Assembly: GCA_038255255.1 (NCBI GenBank)
Contig: JBBSLL010000043.1
Location: 1 to 19,646 of the forward strand
Direction: 5' to 3'
Origin: JBBQNY01 sp038255255
Lineage (GTDB): Bacteria > Pseudomonadota > Gammaproteobacteria > Xanthomonadales > Ahniellaceae
DNA: 19,646 bases
The notes beneath the pieces were generated by a model. That model was not told the origin of the DNA, searched no databases, and saw only the letters and a list, made by a program, of their open reading frames with translations. Of the stretch, positions 5,495 to 13,149 are shown piece by piece (position 1 is the first letter of the stretch; each line of letters starts with the position of its first letter). The position numbers and the translations under genes were made by a program.

Positions 5495-7767
5495 CAGTCA
5501 CGATCCTCTTGCTGTTGGCGACCTACTTCGCGCACAGCTCGCTGTTGCTTGCGTCGGCATGGACAGTCGAACGCTGCGGGTGGATTCGCAGGCCGGAGTC
5601 GTGTGAACTGCTGTGGAGGTTTGCACTGCTGGCCGGGTTGGCCACGGCGTCGGCGCAGGTGCTGCTGCCCGCGATCGGAACCGCGTCTCATGATCCCCCG
5701 TCGCCGGCCGCGAGCGCCGGGTCCGTTGCAAGCGTTCCGATTGCCGGGCGTATGGCCACAGTCGCCCCAGCCACCGCGAGCCCGGCGCTGCGCGTGCCGG
5801 GTTCCAGCGAAGGACTGCCCGTCGGCATTGCGGGTTTGCCACGAACTGCAGCGCTGCCACTTTCGAGGAACGACTTGACGCTACCGGCGGCGGTGCTCGG
5901 GATCGCGACGTGGATCGCGATCCTGTGGCTACTCGTGACTGCCGCAGCCGCGTCGACGCTCGCAGCGGGCATCGCGCGGCGTCGTTCCGCGCTGGCGAGC
6001 CTCGCGCCGTGTGAACACCCGGCGATGATTGCCTGCGTCGAAAGGGTGTGCCGGGCGCACGACCTGCACCCACCGCGCATCGTCGAGGACCCGGACTCGA
6101 ACAGCCCCACCGCGAACGTGGGTGGCGTGCTGACCCTGCCGCCATGGGCATTGCGCGAACCGGGAGCACCGGGTCTCGAAGCGATGCTCGCGCACGAACT
6201 CGGGCACATCGCGCGGCATGACATGACCTGGCGGATCATCGGCGCGCTGGTCCGTGCGTTGTGCTGGTTCCAGCCGCTCAATGCCCTTGCGACGCGCAGG
6301 CTCGAGGCGCTCGCGGAATTCGGCGCGGATTCCTGGGCCGTGCAAGCCACCGGCGATCGACGCGCGCTCGCGCAATGCCTGGCGCGCTGCGCCGAAGAAA
6401 TCAACGCCACGCGCACGCCGGCACTGGCGATCGCCATGGTCGGAAAGTCACAGGTACTCACCCGCATCCAGCGAATCCTCGAGGAAAAAAACATGAAACC
6501 CAATCTTCGCCCAATCCACTGGCTGCTGATCACGGTTGCCGCGCTGTGCGCACTCGCGGTGCTTCCCGTCGTGGTGATCGGTACGGCATCGGCAGGGCGT
6601 GGCACGCATATCGAGACCGGCCGTGGTCCGCTCGGCATCCACTACAGCAAAGTGGACATCCAGGAGAACGACCTCGACCTGTCCGCCGAGATCCGCGGAA
6701 AGATCGAGTTCACTCCGGCCGAGGACGACGTGTTGGCACTCGGCCAGAACGGCGAGGCCTGGATCATGCAGAAGGCCGATGGCATCAAGCGCCGCATCGA
6801 ATTCGAAAACGAATCCGGCAAGCTCGTGCGCCGCTACTTCGTCAACGGTCAGGCGCGACCGCTCGACGCCGCGGGCCGCGACTGGCTGCGCGCCGTCATT
6901 CCGACACTGTTGCGGGAATCGGGCCTCGACGCCGAGTTGCGCGCCCGGCGCATCCATGCGCGCGGCGGACCGGACGCGCTGCTCGCGGAAATCGCGTTGC
7001 TGCGTGGTGAACACGTGCGTAGCCTCTACATCGGCCACCTGGCGCGCATGGGACCCCTCGAGACCGCGCAGCTCGGGCGCGCCATAGCTTTGACAGGTGC
7101 GATCGGCTCCGACTTCGAACGCCGCCACGCACTCAACCCGCTGATCGAGAGCCAGGCGATCGCGCCGCAGCAGCAAATCCAGCTGCTCGGCCTCGTTGCG
7201 AGGATGGATTCCGACTTCGAAAAGCGCGGCGTGCTGAACGTGCTGGCCCACAAGCTGGCGGACGATCCAGCGGTGGGCGCGGAATGGGCGCGCGTGCTGG
7301 AGTCGATCGACAGCAGCTTCGAGCGCCGCGAAGCGCTGGTTGCGCTGGCCGAACGTCCTGCTCCGGCCCCGGGCCTGTTGCGCCTGGCGTTCGCATCCAT
7401 CGCCACCATGGATTCCGACTTCGAGAAGCGCACCGCGCTCGAGGCATTCTCACGCCATGCACGGGACTCGCGTTTCGCCCCCGTCTACATCACGGCCGCG
7501 CGCAGCATCGGCTCGGATTTCGAGCAGCGCGAAGCCCTGCTCGCACTGCTGGACCGGAGCGACATCGATGCGATCACCGCTAACGCAGTGATCGGGGCGG
7601 TCGCCACGATGGGCTCCGACTTCGAGCAACGCGAGGTGCTGGTGCGCCTTGCCAGAGTCATGCCAAAGGATGTGGCGCTGATCGAGCGGTACCGGGCGGT
7701 CGCGCGTGGCATGAGTGACTTCGAACGCGGCCAGGCAGAAAAGGCGCTCGACCGCTTCGCGGGGTGA
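5491..7767 (+). CDS. M56 (BlaR1-type) membrane metallopeptidase with 34-residue repeats
   Basis: A 758-residue membrane protease. Membrane helices are predicted at about 3-23, 41-63, 131-155 and 342-363, matching BlaR1/MecR1 topology, with the protease domain in the cytoplasmic loop between helices 3 and 4. HELGH is at 235-239 (zinc ligands His235 and His239, catalytic Glu236), with EFGAD at 276-280 as the likely third-ligand site. After helix 4 the protein should be extracytoplasmic. It contains no penicillin-binding SxxK domain; instead there is a beta-rich part (about 368-445), a helical linker (WLRAVIPTLLRESG), and then eight repeats of 33-34 residues with signature SDFE(K/R/Q)R. The gene overlaps the repressor gene by four bases. 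By analogy with BlaR1 it should relay a signal to proteolysis of the repressor; the signal is unknown. A possible internal start lies at 6493. Family call firm, role inferred. Confidence 0.9.
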   Translation: MTVTILLLLATYFAHSSLLLASAWTVERCGWIRRPESCELLWRFALLAGLATASAQVLLPAIGTASHDPPSPAASAGSVASVPIAGRMATVAPATASPALRVPGSSEGLPVGIAGLPRTAALPLSRNDLTLPAAVLGIATWIAILWLLVTAAAASTLAAGIARRRSALASLAPCEHPAMIACVERVCRAHDLHPPRIVEDPDSNSPTANVGGVLTLPPWALREPGAPGLEAMLAHELGHIARHDMTWRIIGALVRALCWFQPLNALATRRLEALAEFGADSWAVQATGDRRALAQCLARCAEEINATRTPALAIAMVGKSQVLTRIQRILEEKNMKPNLRPIHWLLITVAALCALAVLPVVVIGTASAGRGTHIETGRGPLGIHYSKVDIQENDLDLSAEIRGKIEFTPAEDDVLALGQNGEAWIMQKADGIKRRIEFENESGKLVRRYFVNGQARPLDAAGRDWLRAVIPTLLRESGLDAELRARRIHARGGPDALLAEIALLRGEHVRSLYIGHLARMGPLETAQLGRAIALTGAIGSDFERRHALNPLIESQAIAPQQQIQLLGLVARMDSDFEKRGVLNVLAHKLADDPAVGAEWARVLESIDSSFERREALVALAERPAPAPGLLRLAFASIATMDSDFEKRTALEAFSRHARDSRFAPVYITAARSIGSDFEQREALLALLDRSDIDAITANAVIGAVATMGSDFEQREVLVRLARVMPKDVALIERYRAVARGMSDFERGQAEKALDRFAG
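6481..6495 (+). promoter_or_regulatory. Possible internal translation start in the M56 gene
   Basis: GAGGA (6481-6485), seven bases, then an in-frame ATG at 6493 (codon 335). The product from here would be 424 residues: a short basic stretch (MKPNLRPIHW), a membrane helix, and the whole beta plus repeat region, without the protease. The GAGGAA is also simply two Glu codons, so this may be chance. Confidence 0.3.
7006..7764 (+). repeat. Eight tandem 34-residue (102-bp) repeats, SDFEKR type
   Basis: Protein-level tandem repeats in the M56 gene. The Ser (or equivalent) of the signature falls at residues 506 (degenerate, GEHVRS), 540, 574, 608 (SSFERR), 642, 675, 709 and 742, that is at steps of 34, 34, 34, 34, 33, 34 and 33. 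A typical unit is a helix ending in (M/I)xSDFE(K/R/Q)RxxLxxL, followed by a second helix, as expected of a HEAT/Armadillo-like solenoid. At DNA level the core tccgacttcga recurs, but the rest has diverged. Confidence 0.85.
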
Positions 7768-7778
7768 GGCGGAGCTTT

Positions 7779-7825
7779 CGCGCAGCACTGCTGCGCGCCG
7801 CCGAACGCACGCACATGGATGTGCG
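7779..7825. terminator. Two consecutive hairpins after the M56 gene
   Basis: The first is a perfect odd palindrome with nine-base arms around one central C (CGCGCAGCA-C-TGCTGCGCG, 7779-7797), starting 11 bases after the M56 stop. The second is CGCACAT-GG-ATGTGCG (7810-7825). Neither has a T-run. They probably terminate or protect the operon transcript. Confidence 0.45.
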
Positions 7826-7984
7826 GGCCGGATTGCTGGCGCAGGGATGCCTGCTCGCCTCGAATCGAAGTGCGCAGGCCACGTCGCAAACGGTCGGGAC
7901 TTCCGACGACCAGTTCACGCATCCTGTTGGGTTGTGGGTGCTTCGATGCTATTCATGGCAGCCGAACTTCCCGAGGATAATTCC

Positions 7985-8362
7985 GTGAAGCATGCCTTCC
8001 CCCTGACAGCCGTCTTGATTGCCGCGACGTTGTTGGCGTCACCCGCCATCACCAGTGCTCAGACACCAGGACGCACCGTGCGTGGTGAGCAGCCCGAGAG
8101 TCCGGCATTGCCGACGCTGCCGCCGCAGGCTGCCGCGCGCTTCGCTGCGGGACTCGCCGGCAACCTGCCGCCCGGATTCGGTGGTCCACTGCCGGCCGCG
8201 CAGAATCCGCCGCCGGCCATCGGCACCCCGCCGAGCGGCGGGCCCGCGGAAGGACGTGGTCTTCCGACCGTTTGCGGTCCCGGCGGCGCGTTGTCGGGCG
8301 AAGCTACCAACGGTATGGCTGGCCGCGCGCGGGCGCGCGCGCTGCTTTGCCCACGCGGCTGA
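7985..8362 (+). CDS. Small secreted Pro/Gly/Ala-rich protein
   Basis: A 125-residue protein that I do not recognise. The GTG at 7985 is chosen because GAGGA lies at 7973-7977, seven bases before it, and the following residues form a signal peptide (VKHAFPLTAVLIAATLLASP, cleavage likely near TSAQ). The frame is open to 7715, but that extension runs across the hairpins and is not protein-like. The mature part is low in complexity (PALPTLPPQAAARFAAGLAG, then NLPPGFGGPLPAAQNPPPA), with two cysteines near the end (TVCGPGG and LLCPRG) that could pair, and a basic patch (AGRARARAL). It is probably periplasmic or secreted and partly disordered. It follows the M56 operon but is separated from it by 217 bases and two hairpins, so it is more likely its own transcript. 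Confidence 0.6.
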   Translation: MKHAFPLTAVLIAATLLASPAITSAQTPGRTVRGEQPESPALPTLPPQAAARFAAGLAGNLPPGFGGPLPAAQNPPPAIGTPPSGGPAEGRGLPTVCGPGGALSGEATNGMAGRARARALLCPRG

Positions 8363-8368
8363 TCGTCC

Positions 8369-8395
8369 CGGGGAGTCCGGGCCTTCCCCGACTCC
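8369..8395. terminator. Hairpin between convergent genes
   Basis: A GC-rich inverted repeat in the 86 bases between two convergent stops. GGAGTC (8372-8377) pairs with GACTCC (8390-8395), and the stem extends through GGG/CCC with one bulged C. An alternative pairing is CGGGGA (8369-8374) with TCCCCG (8385-8390). No T-run follows. Confidence 0.45.
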
Positions 8396-8448
8396 GAGTT
8401 CACTGAGGTCTGTCGCGAGCTCACGCGTTTCCGATTTCGGCAGCCCGG

Positions 8449-10260
8449 TCAAAACCAGCCAGGCTGCATGTCGAAGGCGCTGGGTTCGGCATCGCGCACG
8501 AGCCGCGCCGCGTGTTCAATCTGCGGCAATTCGGTCGCGAAGAAGAACCGGCAGGCCTGCAGCTTGCCGCGATAGAAGTCCACTTCCGTCTCTGGCGCAT
8601 CCGCCATCGCGCGCTGCGCGACGATCGCCTGCATCAGCCAGAACCAGCCAATGGTGAGGTGGCCGAGCAGCGTCATGTAGTGCGCGGCATTGCCCAGCGC
8701 CAGCCGGGCTTCCCCTGCCGCCATGCGTTTGCCCGCCGCAACGGTCGCCGCGGCCGTGAGTCGCACGCCGGCCTCCAGTTGCGCCGCGAACCCCGCCAGC
8801 TCGTCGATCGCAGCGGCTTGCGAGCAGGTCGCGCCGATGCGCGTGAGCAACAGCTTGAGCGCCGCGCCCTCCTGCATCATCGCCTTGCGACCGAGCAGGT
8901 CCAGCGCCTGGATGCCGTTGGTGCCCTCGTGGATCGGGTTGATGCGGTTGTCGCGATAGCACTGTTCGACGGGGTAGTCGCGCGTGTAGCCGTAACCGCC
9001 CAGTACCTGGATGGCGAGGTCGTTGGCCTTGAGCGAGTAGTCCGATCCCCATGACTTGATGATCGGCGTGAGCAGGTCGAGCAGCAGCGAAGCCTCCCGA
9101 CGCGCGGCCTCATCGTCGCCATGCGCCTCGTCGACGAGCATCGAAGCATAGAAGCCCAGCGCCTGCGCGCCTTCGACGTAGCACTTCTGCTGGAGCAGCA
9201 TGCGCCGCACATCGGCGTGTTCGATCAATGGCAGCGGCGGGGCGCTCGGATCCTTCTGGTCCGGATGGCGGCCCTGGCGGCGCTCGCGGGCGTATTCGAG
9301 CGAGTGCAGGTAGCCCACGCTGCCTTGCTGCACGGCGCCCATGCCGACGCCGATGCGCTCCTCGTTCATCATGTGGAACATCGCGGCAAGGCCCTGGTTC
9401 TCCTTGCCCACGAGGAAACCGTGGCAATCGCCGGCTTCACCGAACTTGAGGAAGGTGTTGGCGCTGCCGCGTTGCCCCATCTTGTGATTGAGGCCGGCGA
9501 GGCGCACGTCATTGCGCTCCGCGCGCGCGCCGTTCGCGTCGACGCGCCAGCGCGGCACGATGAAAAGACTGATGCCCCGAACTCCCGCAGGTGCGCCGGC
9601 GATACGCGCCAGCACGAGATGCACGATGTTCTCGCCATGCTCATGGTCGCCCGCGGAGATCCACATTTTCGCGCCGTGGATCCGGTAGCTGCCGTCGCCG
9701 TGTGGTTCCGCAAGGGTCCGGATGTCGGCCAACGACGACCCAGCCTGGGGTTCGGACAGGCACATCGTGCCGTAGTAGCGCCCCTCAATGATGGGCTGCA
9801 TGTACAGGCGCTTCTGCTCGTCCGTTCCATACACCTCGAGCAGATTCGCGGCGGCGCGCGCCAGCGCGGGGTAGGCGACGGTGCCCGGGTTCGCCGCGGA
9901 GAACATCGAGTCGCACACCGTTGCCACGACGAATGGAAGCTGCATCCCGCCCAAATCGAAGTCTGCCAGGGCTGCGGCGAACCCCGCGTCGTTATACGCG
10001 TCGAGCGCAATTCCAATTTCCGGAATGAGAACGACCTTGCCGTCGACCATCGTCGGCTCATTCAAGTCCGACTTGCGGTTGTGCGTGAGGAATTTTTCAA
10101 CCGCGACCCGGTGCGCGAGTTCGATCGCCGCGTCGAATGTTTCGCGACTGTGTTCGGCGAATCGCGAGTGGCCTGTCAGCCGCTCGACGCCCAGTACTTC
10201 GTACAGGAGAAAGTCGAGGTGGCGGCGATCGACGAGGGGGCTTGCGTGGGCAGTACTCAT
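8449..10260 (-). CDS. Acyl-CoA dehydrogenase, ~600-residue DmdC-like type
   Basis: A 603-residue FAD-dependent acyl-CoA dehydrogenase of the long subfamily with an extra C-terminal domain (as in 3-methylmercaptopropionyl-CoA dehydrogenases, DmdC). The order is: N-terminal helical domain (about 1-160), the FAD/substrate motif MCLSEPQAGSSLADIRT with KMWISAGDHEHGENIVHLVL in the beta domain, the C-terminal helical domain with QVLGGYGYTRDYPVEQCYRD, and the catalytic base Glu445 in IHEGTNGIQA. The last 120 residues (from about 480) are the extra helical domain. It desaturates an acyl-CoA at C2-C3, passing electrons to ETF. Substrate cannot be told: many relatives annotated this way act on ordinary fatty acyl-CoAs. 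No other beta-oxidation gene adjoins it. No convincing Shine-Dalgarno sequence precedes the ATG at 10260. Confidence 0.92.
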   Translation of the reverse strand: MSTAHASPLVDRRHLDFLLYEVLGVERLTGHSRFAEHSRETFDAAIELAHRVAVEKFLTHNRKSDLNEPTMVDGKVVLIPEIGIALDAYNDAGFAAALADFDLGGMQLPFVVATVCDSMFSAANPGTVAYPALARAAANLLEVYGTDEQKRLYMQPIIEGRYYGTMCLSEPQAGSSLADIRTLAEPHGDGSYRIHGAKMWISAGDHEHGENIVHLVLARIAGAPAGVRGISLFIVPRWRVDANGARAERNDVRLAGLNHKMGQRGSANTFLKFGEAGDCHGFLVGKENQGLAAMFHMMNEERIGVGMGAVQQGSVGYLHSLEYARERRQGRHPDQKDPSAPPLPLIEHADVRRMLLQQKCYVEGAQALGFYASMLVDEAHGDDEAARREASLLLDLLTPIIKSWGSDYSLKANDLAIQVLGGYGYTRDYPVEQCYRDNRINPIHEGTNGIQALDLLGRKAMMQEGAALKLLLTRIGATCSQAAAIDELAGFAAQLEAGVRLTAAATVAAGKRMAAGEARLALGNAAHYMTLLGHLTIGWFWLMQAIVAQRAMADAPETEVDFYRGKLQACRFFFATELPQIEHAARLVRDAEPSAFDMQPGWF

Positions 10261-10619
10261 CCGGCTGTTTCATCGTCAGGACGTTCGGCTGGACACTACA
10301 ACCGCCGGGCGGAGTTTTAGCTCAGCGCCCTGGCGCGAGTGCGCAACGAAAACAGGATCTGCAAGCGCCTCCTTGCATGTGTTGCGGCATCAACGAACGG
10401 CCTTCCGTTTGTGCACTGCAACAAACACACTCCATTCGTCGCGCTGCATATGCCAGTAGTCACGCTCGGGGTTCATTGGGCGGATATGAACTTGCGCTGA
10501 TTGGGGGGTTGCCGTACAACGAATGGGTGCGCAGGGGTCAGCGCCATAACTGAACACGGACCAGCCCGGACAGGCATCTGGTCATTCGATACTTCCCACA
10601 ATTTCCAGGAGTCTGATAC
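10261..10619. other. 359-bp divergent intergenic region
   Basis: Holds the 5' regions of the acyl-CoA dehydrogenase gene (-) and the S8 protease gene (+). I see no supported gene. Candidate elements: a weak promoter for the protease, TTGCGC (10492-10497), 17 bases, TACAAC (10515-10520); a 6-bp dyad GTTTGT (10407-10412) / ACAAAC (10421-10426); and the ribosome site AGGAG (10607-10611), eight bases before the protease ATG. The sequence is less GC-biased here than in the genes around it, as expected of regulatory DNA. Confidence 0.4.
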
Positions 10620-12944
10620 ATGCGTTCGTCCCTACGCGTTTCCATGCTTGCGTCCGTCATCGGTGCTGTTCTCGTCGGCTCCTTCAGCCTGCCGCAAGTG
10701 TCTTCCGCTGCTGAAGGGCAGAGCATCGCCCAGCGCGAGTCGTACATCGTCAAGTTTGCCGAGCCGGGCCTGCTCTACTACAAGGGCGGCATCGAAGGCC
10801 TGCAAGCGACTGCGCCCAAGGACGAGGGACAGGGTCTCGACTCGACCAGCCGTGCAGCGAACGAATACAAGGCGTACCTCGGCTCGAAGCAGGAGGCCTA
10901 CGAGAGCGCCATCGGCGCCCGGCTCGGTCGGCCGGTCACTGCGACGCATGAGTACATTGCCGCATACAACGGTGTCGCCATGCTGCTCACGGCAGAAGAG
11001 GCGAACCGGATTTCCACGTTGCCGGGTGTCATCGAAGTGCGGCGCGCGGGAATGGAACAACTCGATACGTTCCGCGGCCCGGACTTCATTGGTGCCAACA
11101 CGATCTGGAACGGCGCGAACGTGCCGCCAGGCCTCGGCACTTCGCGCGGGCAGGGCGTGGTCATCGGTGTGCTCGACACGGGCATCAACACCGATCATCC
11201 CTCCTTCGCGAACTCTGCGTCCTGCGGTTTCACGGCCGCCAACCCCAAGCTTCTCAGCGCGCGTGACTGCGGTGCTGCGACCGCCGGAGTCTGCAACGGT
11301 GCCGTACCGGAGGACTCGGACGGCCATGGCAGCCACACAGCAAGCACTGCGGGCGGTAACGTGTTGACGAGTGCCTCGGTGCCGCCGCCGCCGATTCCTG
11401 CGGGCTTCACCAGCATTTCCGGCGTTGCACCGTGCGCGCAGGTTCGCGCCTACAAGGTCTGTGTGCCCAGTGGTTGCCCCGGCGCGGATATCCAGGCAGG
11501 TATGCAGAACGCGATCCTCGACGGTGTCGATGTGGTCAACTTCTCGATCTCCGGTGGCACCAACCCGTGGAACGACAACGATCGCATCAAGCTCGACGCC
11601 GTGAATGCCGGCATTTTCGTGGCGGCTTCGGCCGGCAACACGCGCGCAGCTACGCCCAATCCGATCGGTGCGGTCAATCACCTGGGGCCCTGGGTGACCA
11701 CGGTTGCGGCTTCGTCCCATGACCAGAACGTCGTGCTGCCGAGTGCGCTCAGCGCGACCGGCACCCTGCTGCCCCTTCCGCCCGCTACCCAGAACATCGT
11801 GCCGGGCGCTGCCTCGACGGCGGGTGGGCCGGGGGGCTCGCTGACTCTCCGGTTCAACGCCGCAAATCCCATCGGCTGTACTCCCGTCCCGCCAGCCACA
11901 GGTCCGGCGTTCCCGCCGGGCTTCTTCACTGGCGCGATCGCACTCATCTCGCGCGGTACGTGTCCCTTCGACGAGAAGGTCAACAATGCGGCGGCCGCAG
12001 GCGCTATCCATGCGTTCCTGTACAACAACGCCGCTGGTTCCTTTAGCCCCGCGCTTCCGACAGCGACTCTCTCGACCTATACCCTGCTGCAGACCGAAGG
12101 GGAGGCCCTCAGGGACTACTTCCTGGCCAATGGTGCCAATGCGACAACCGTATCTTTCTCGCCTTCCGCTGCGCAGGGCGACGTAATCGCCGGATTCAGC
12201 CTGCGCGGTCCGTCTGCACTGGTCAGCATGACCAAACCGGACATTACGGGGCCGGGCACTAGCATCCTTGCGGCGTCGAGCGACCCAAACAACTACGCGA
12301 CGATCGGTGGCACCTCGATGTCCTCGCCGCATCTGGCAGGAGCAGCTGCGCTCGTGCGTTCCGTGCAGACGGCATGGAGTCCGTCGGAAGTACGCTCTGC
12401 CATGATGCTCACGGCCGTGCGCGCCGGTACCCGCGAGAACGGCACGACGCCGTGGGACGCCGATGACGTGGGTTCGGGGCGCATCGACCTCACCAAGGCG
12501 GTGCGGGCAGGCCTGCTGATGGACGAGACCTTCGCCAATTACCTGGCGGCGAATCCCTCCGCCGTGCCTCCCGGCAATCCTGCCACGCTCAACACTCCGA
12601 GCATGCGCAACGTAGCCTGCGCGGCGAGCTGCAACTGGACGCGTACGATGAAGAACGCGCTGGTGGTACCGACCACGTGGAACGTCACGGTGGAAGCGCC
12701 CACGGGCGTGACGCTGACGGCGCTGCCGGCCAGCTTCAGCTTCACCGGCCAGGGCGTCACCACTCCGGGCCACCTCTTCCGTGGCGGCTTCGAGGATGGC
12801 GTCCCGCAGGAAGTGCAGCAGATCGTCGTCACGGCAACGCCGACGCAGACGCTGACCAACATGACCTTCGCCCGCGTCATCTTCACCGAAGCGAACGGCC
12901 GCGCGCCGCAGTCCAGCATGTACGTCGCGATCAAGAGCCCCTGA
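10620..12944 (+). CDS. Secreted S8-family serine protease (subtilase) with PA domain
   Basis: A 774-residue exported subtilase. The signal peptide runs to about residue 30 (LASVIGAVLVGSF core, cleavage near VSSA-AEG). An I9-type inhibitory propeptide follows (about 39-145: ESYIVKFAEPG ... VAMLLTAEEANRISTLPGV), then the catalytic domain with Asp186 (GVLDTGIN), His236 (DGHGSHTAS), oxyanion Asn340 (SAGN) and Ser566 (GGTSMSSPHLAG). A PA domain is inserted at about 385-520 (IALISRGTCPFDEKVNNAAA). The C-terminal part from about 640 looks like a beta-sandwich (fibronectin-like) domain, interrupted at 719-727 by LFRGGFEDG. AGGAG eight bases before the ATG supports the start. Activity should be general extracellular proteolysis after propeptide removal. 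It forms its own transcript, ending at the terminator at 12971-12996. Confidence 0.94.
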   Translation: MRSSLRVSMLASVIGAVLVGSFSLPQVSSAAEGQSIAQRESYIVKFAEPGLLYYKGGIEGLQATAPKDEGQGLDSTSRAANEYKAYLGSKQEAYESAIGARLGRPVTATHEYIAAYNGVAMLLTAEEANRISTLPGVIEVRRAGMEQLDTFRGPDFIGANTIWNGANVPPGLGTSRGQGVVIGVLDTGINTDHPSFANSASCGFTAANPKLLSARDCGAATAGVCNGAVPEDSDGHGSHTASTAGGNVLTSASVPPPPIPAGFTSISGVAPCAQVRAYKVCVPSGCPGADIQAGMQNAILDGVDVVNFSISGGTNPWNDNDRIKLDAVNAGIFVAASAGNTRAATPNPIGAVNHLGPWVTTVAASSHDQNVVLPSALSATGTLLPLPPATQNIVPGAASTAGGPGGSLTLRFNAANPIGCTPVPPATGPAFPPGFFTGAIALISRGTCPFDEKVNNAAAAGAIHAFLYNNAAGSFSPALPTATLSTYTLLQTEGEALRDYFLANGANATTVSFSPSAAQGDVIAGFSLRGPSALVSMTKPDITGPGTSILAASSDPNNYATIGGTSMSSPHLAGAAALVRSVQTAWSPSEVRSAMMLTAVRAGTRENGTTPWDADDVGSGRIDLTKAVRAGLLMDETFANYLAANPSAVPPGNPATLNTPSMRNVACAASCNWTRTMKNALVVPTTWNVTVEAPTGVTLTALPASFSFTGQGVTTPGHLFRGGFEDGVPQEVQQIVVTATPTQTLTNMTFARVIFTEANGRAPQSSMYVAIKSP

Positions 12945-12970
12945 TCCCCGGCGCTTAATGTCGATCAAGA

Positions 12971-12996
12971 ACCCCGGCTTCGGCCGGGGTTTTTTT
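12971..12996 (+). terminator. Rho-independent terminator
   Basis: ACCCCGGC-TTCG-GCCGGGGT (12971-12990), an eight-base perfect stem closed by a UUCG tetraloop, running into seven T (12990-12996). It lies 27 bases after the protease stop. On the opposite strand the stem is followed by TTCTTG, so it may also slow transcripts coming from rlmC. Confidence 0.95.
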
Positions 12997-13149
12997 GTGC
13001 GCCCCCGCCGTTATCTCGATGCCGGGGTGATGGCGCAGGGCGTGGCGATCGCACGGCACCCACCCGATTTTCCGGCGGTCATCGACCGGCAACGTACGCG
13101 GGAAGCACCCGCTGCGCAGATTACTCGGCTGGAATGCAGCACACACTCT

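Noticed and set aside
7093..7764. A possible CRISPR or satellite array, because of regular ~102-bp spacing
   Set aside because: The periodicity is in the protein sequence of the M56 gene; the DNA copies have diverged outside the short SDFE core, and there are no unique spacers.
10632..12968. A 778-codon open frame antisense to the S8 protease
   Set aside because: It has Arg/His-rich random composition and no recognisable motif; the sense frame carries the full catalytic triad and signal peptide. Long antisense frames are expected at this GC content.
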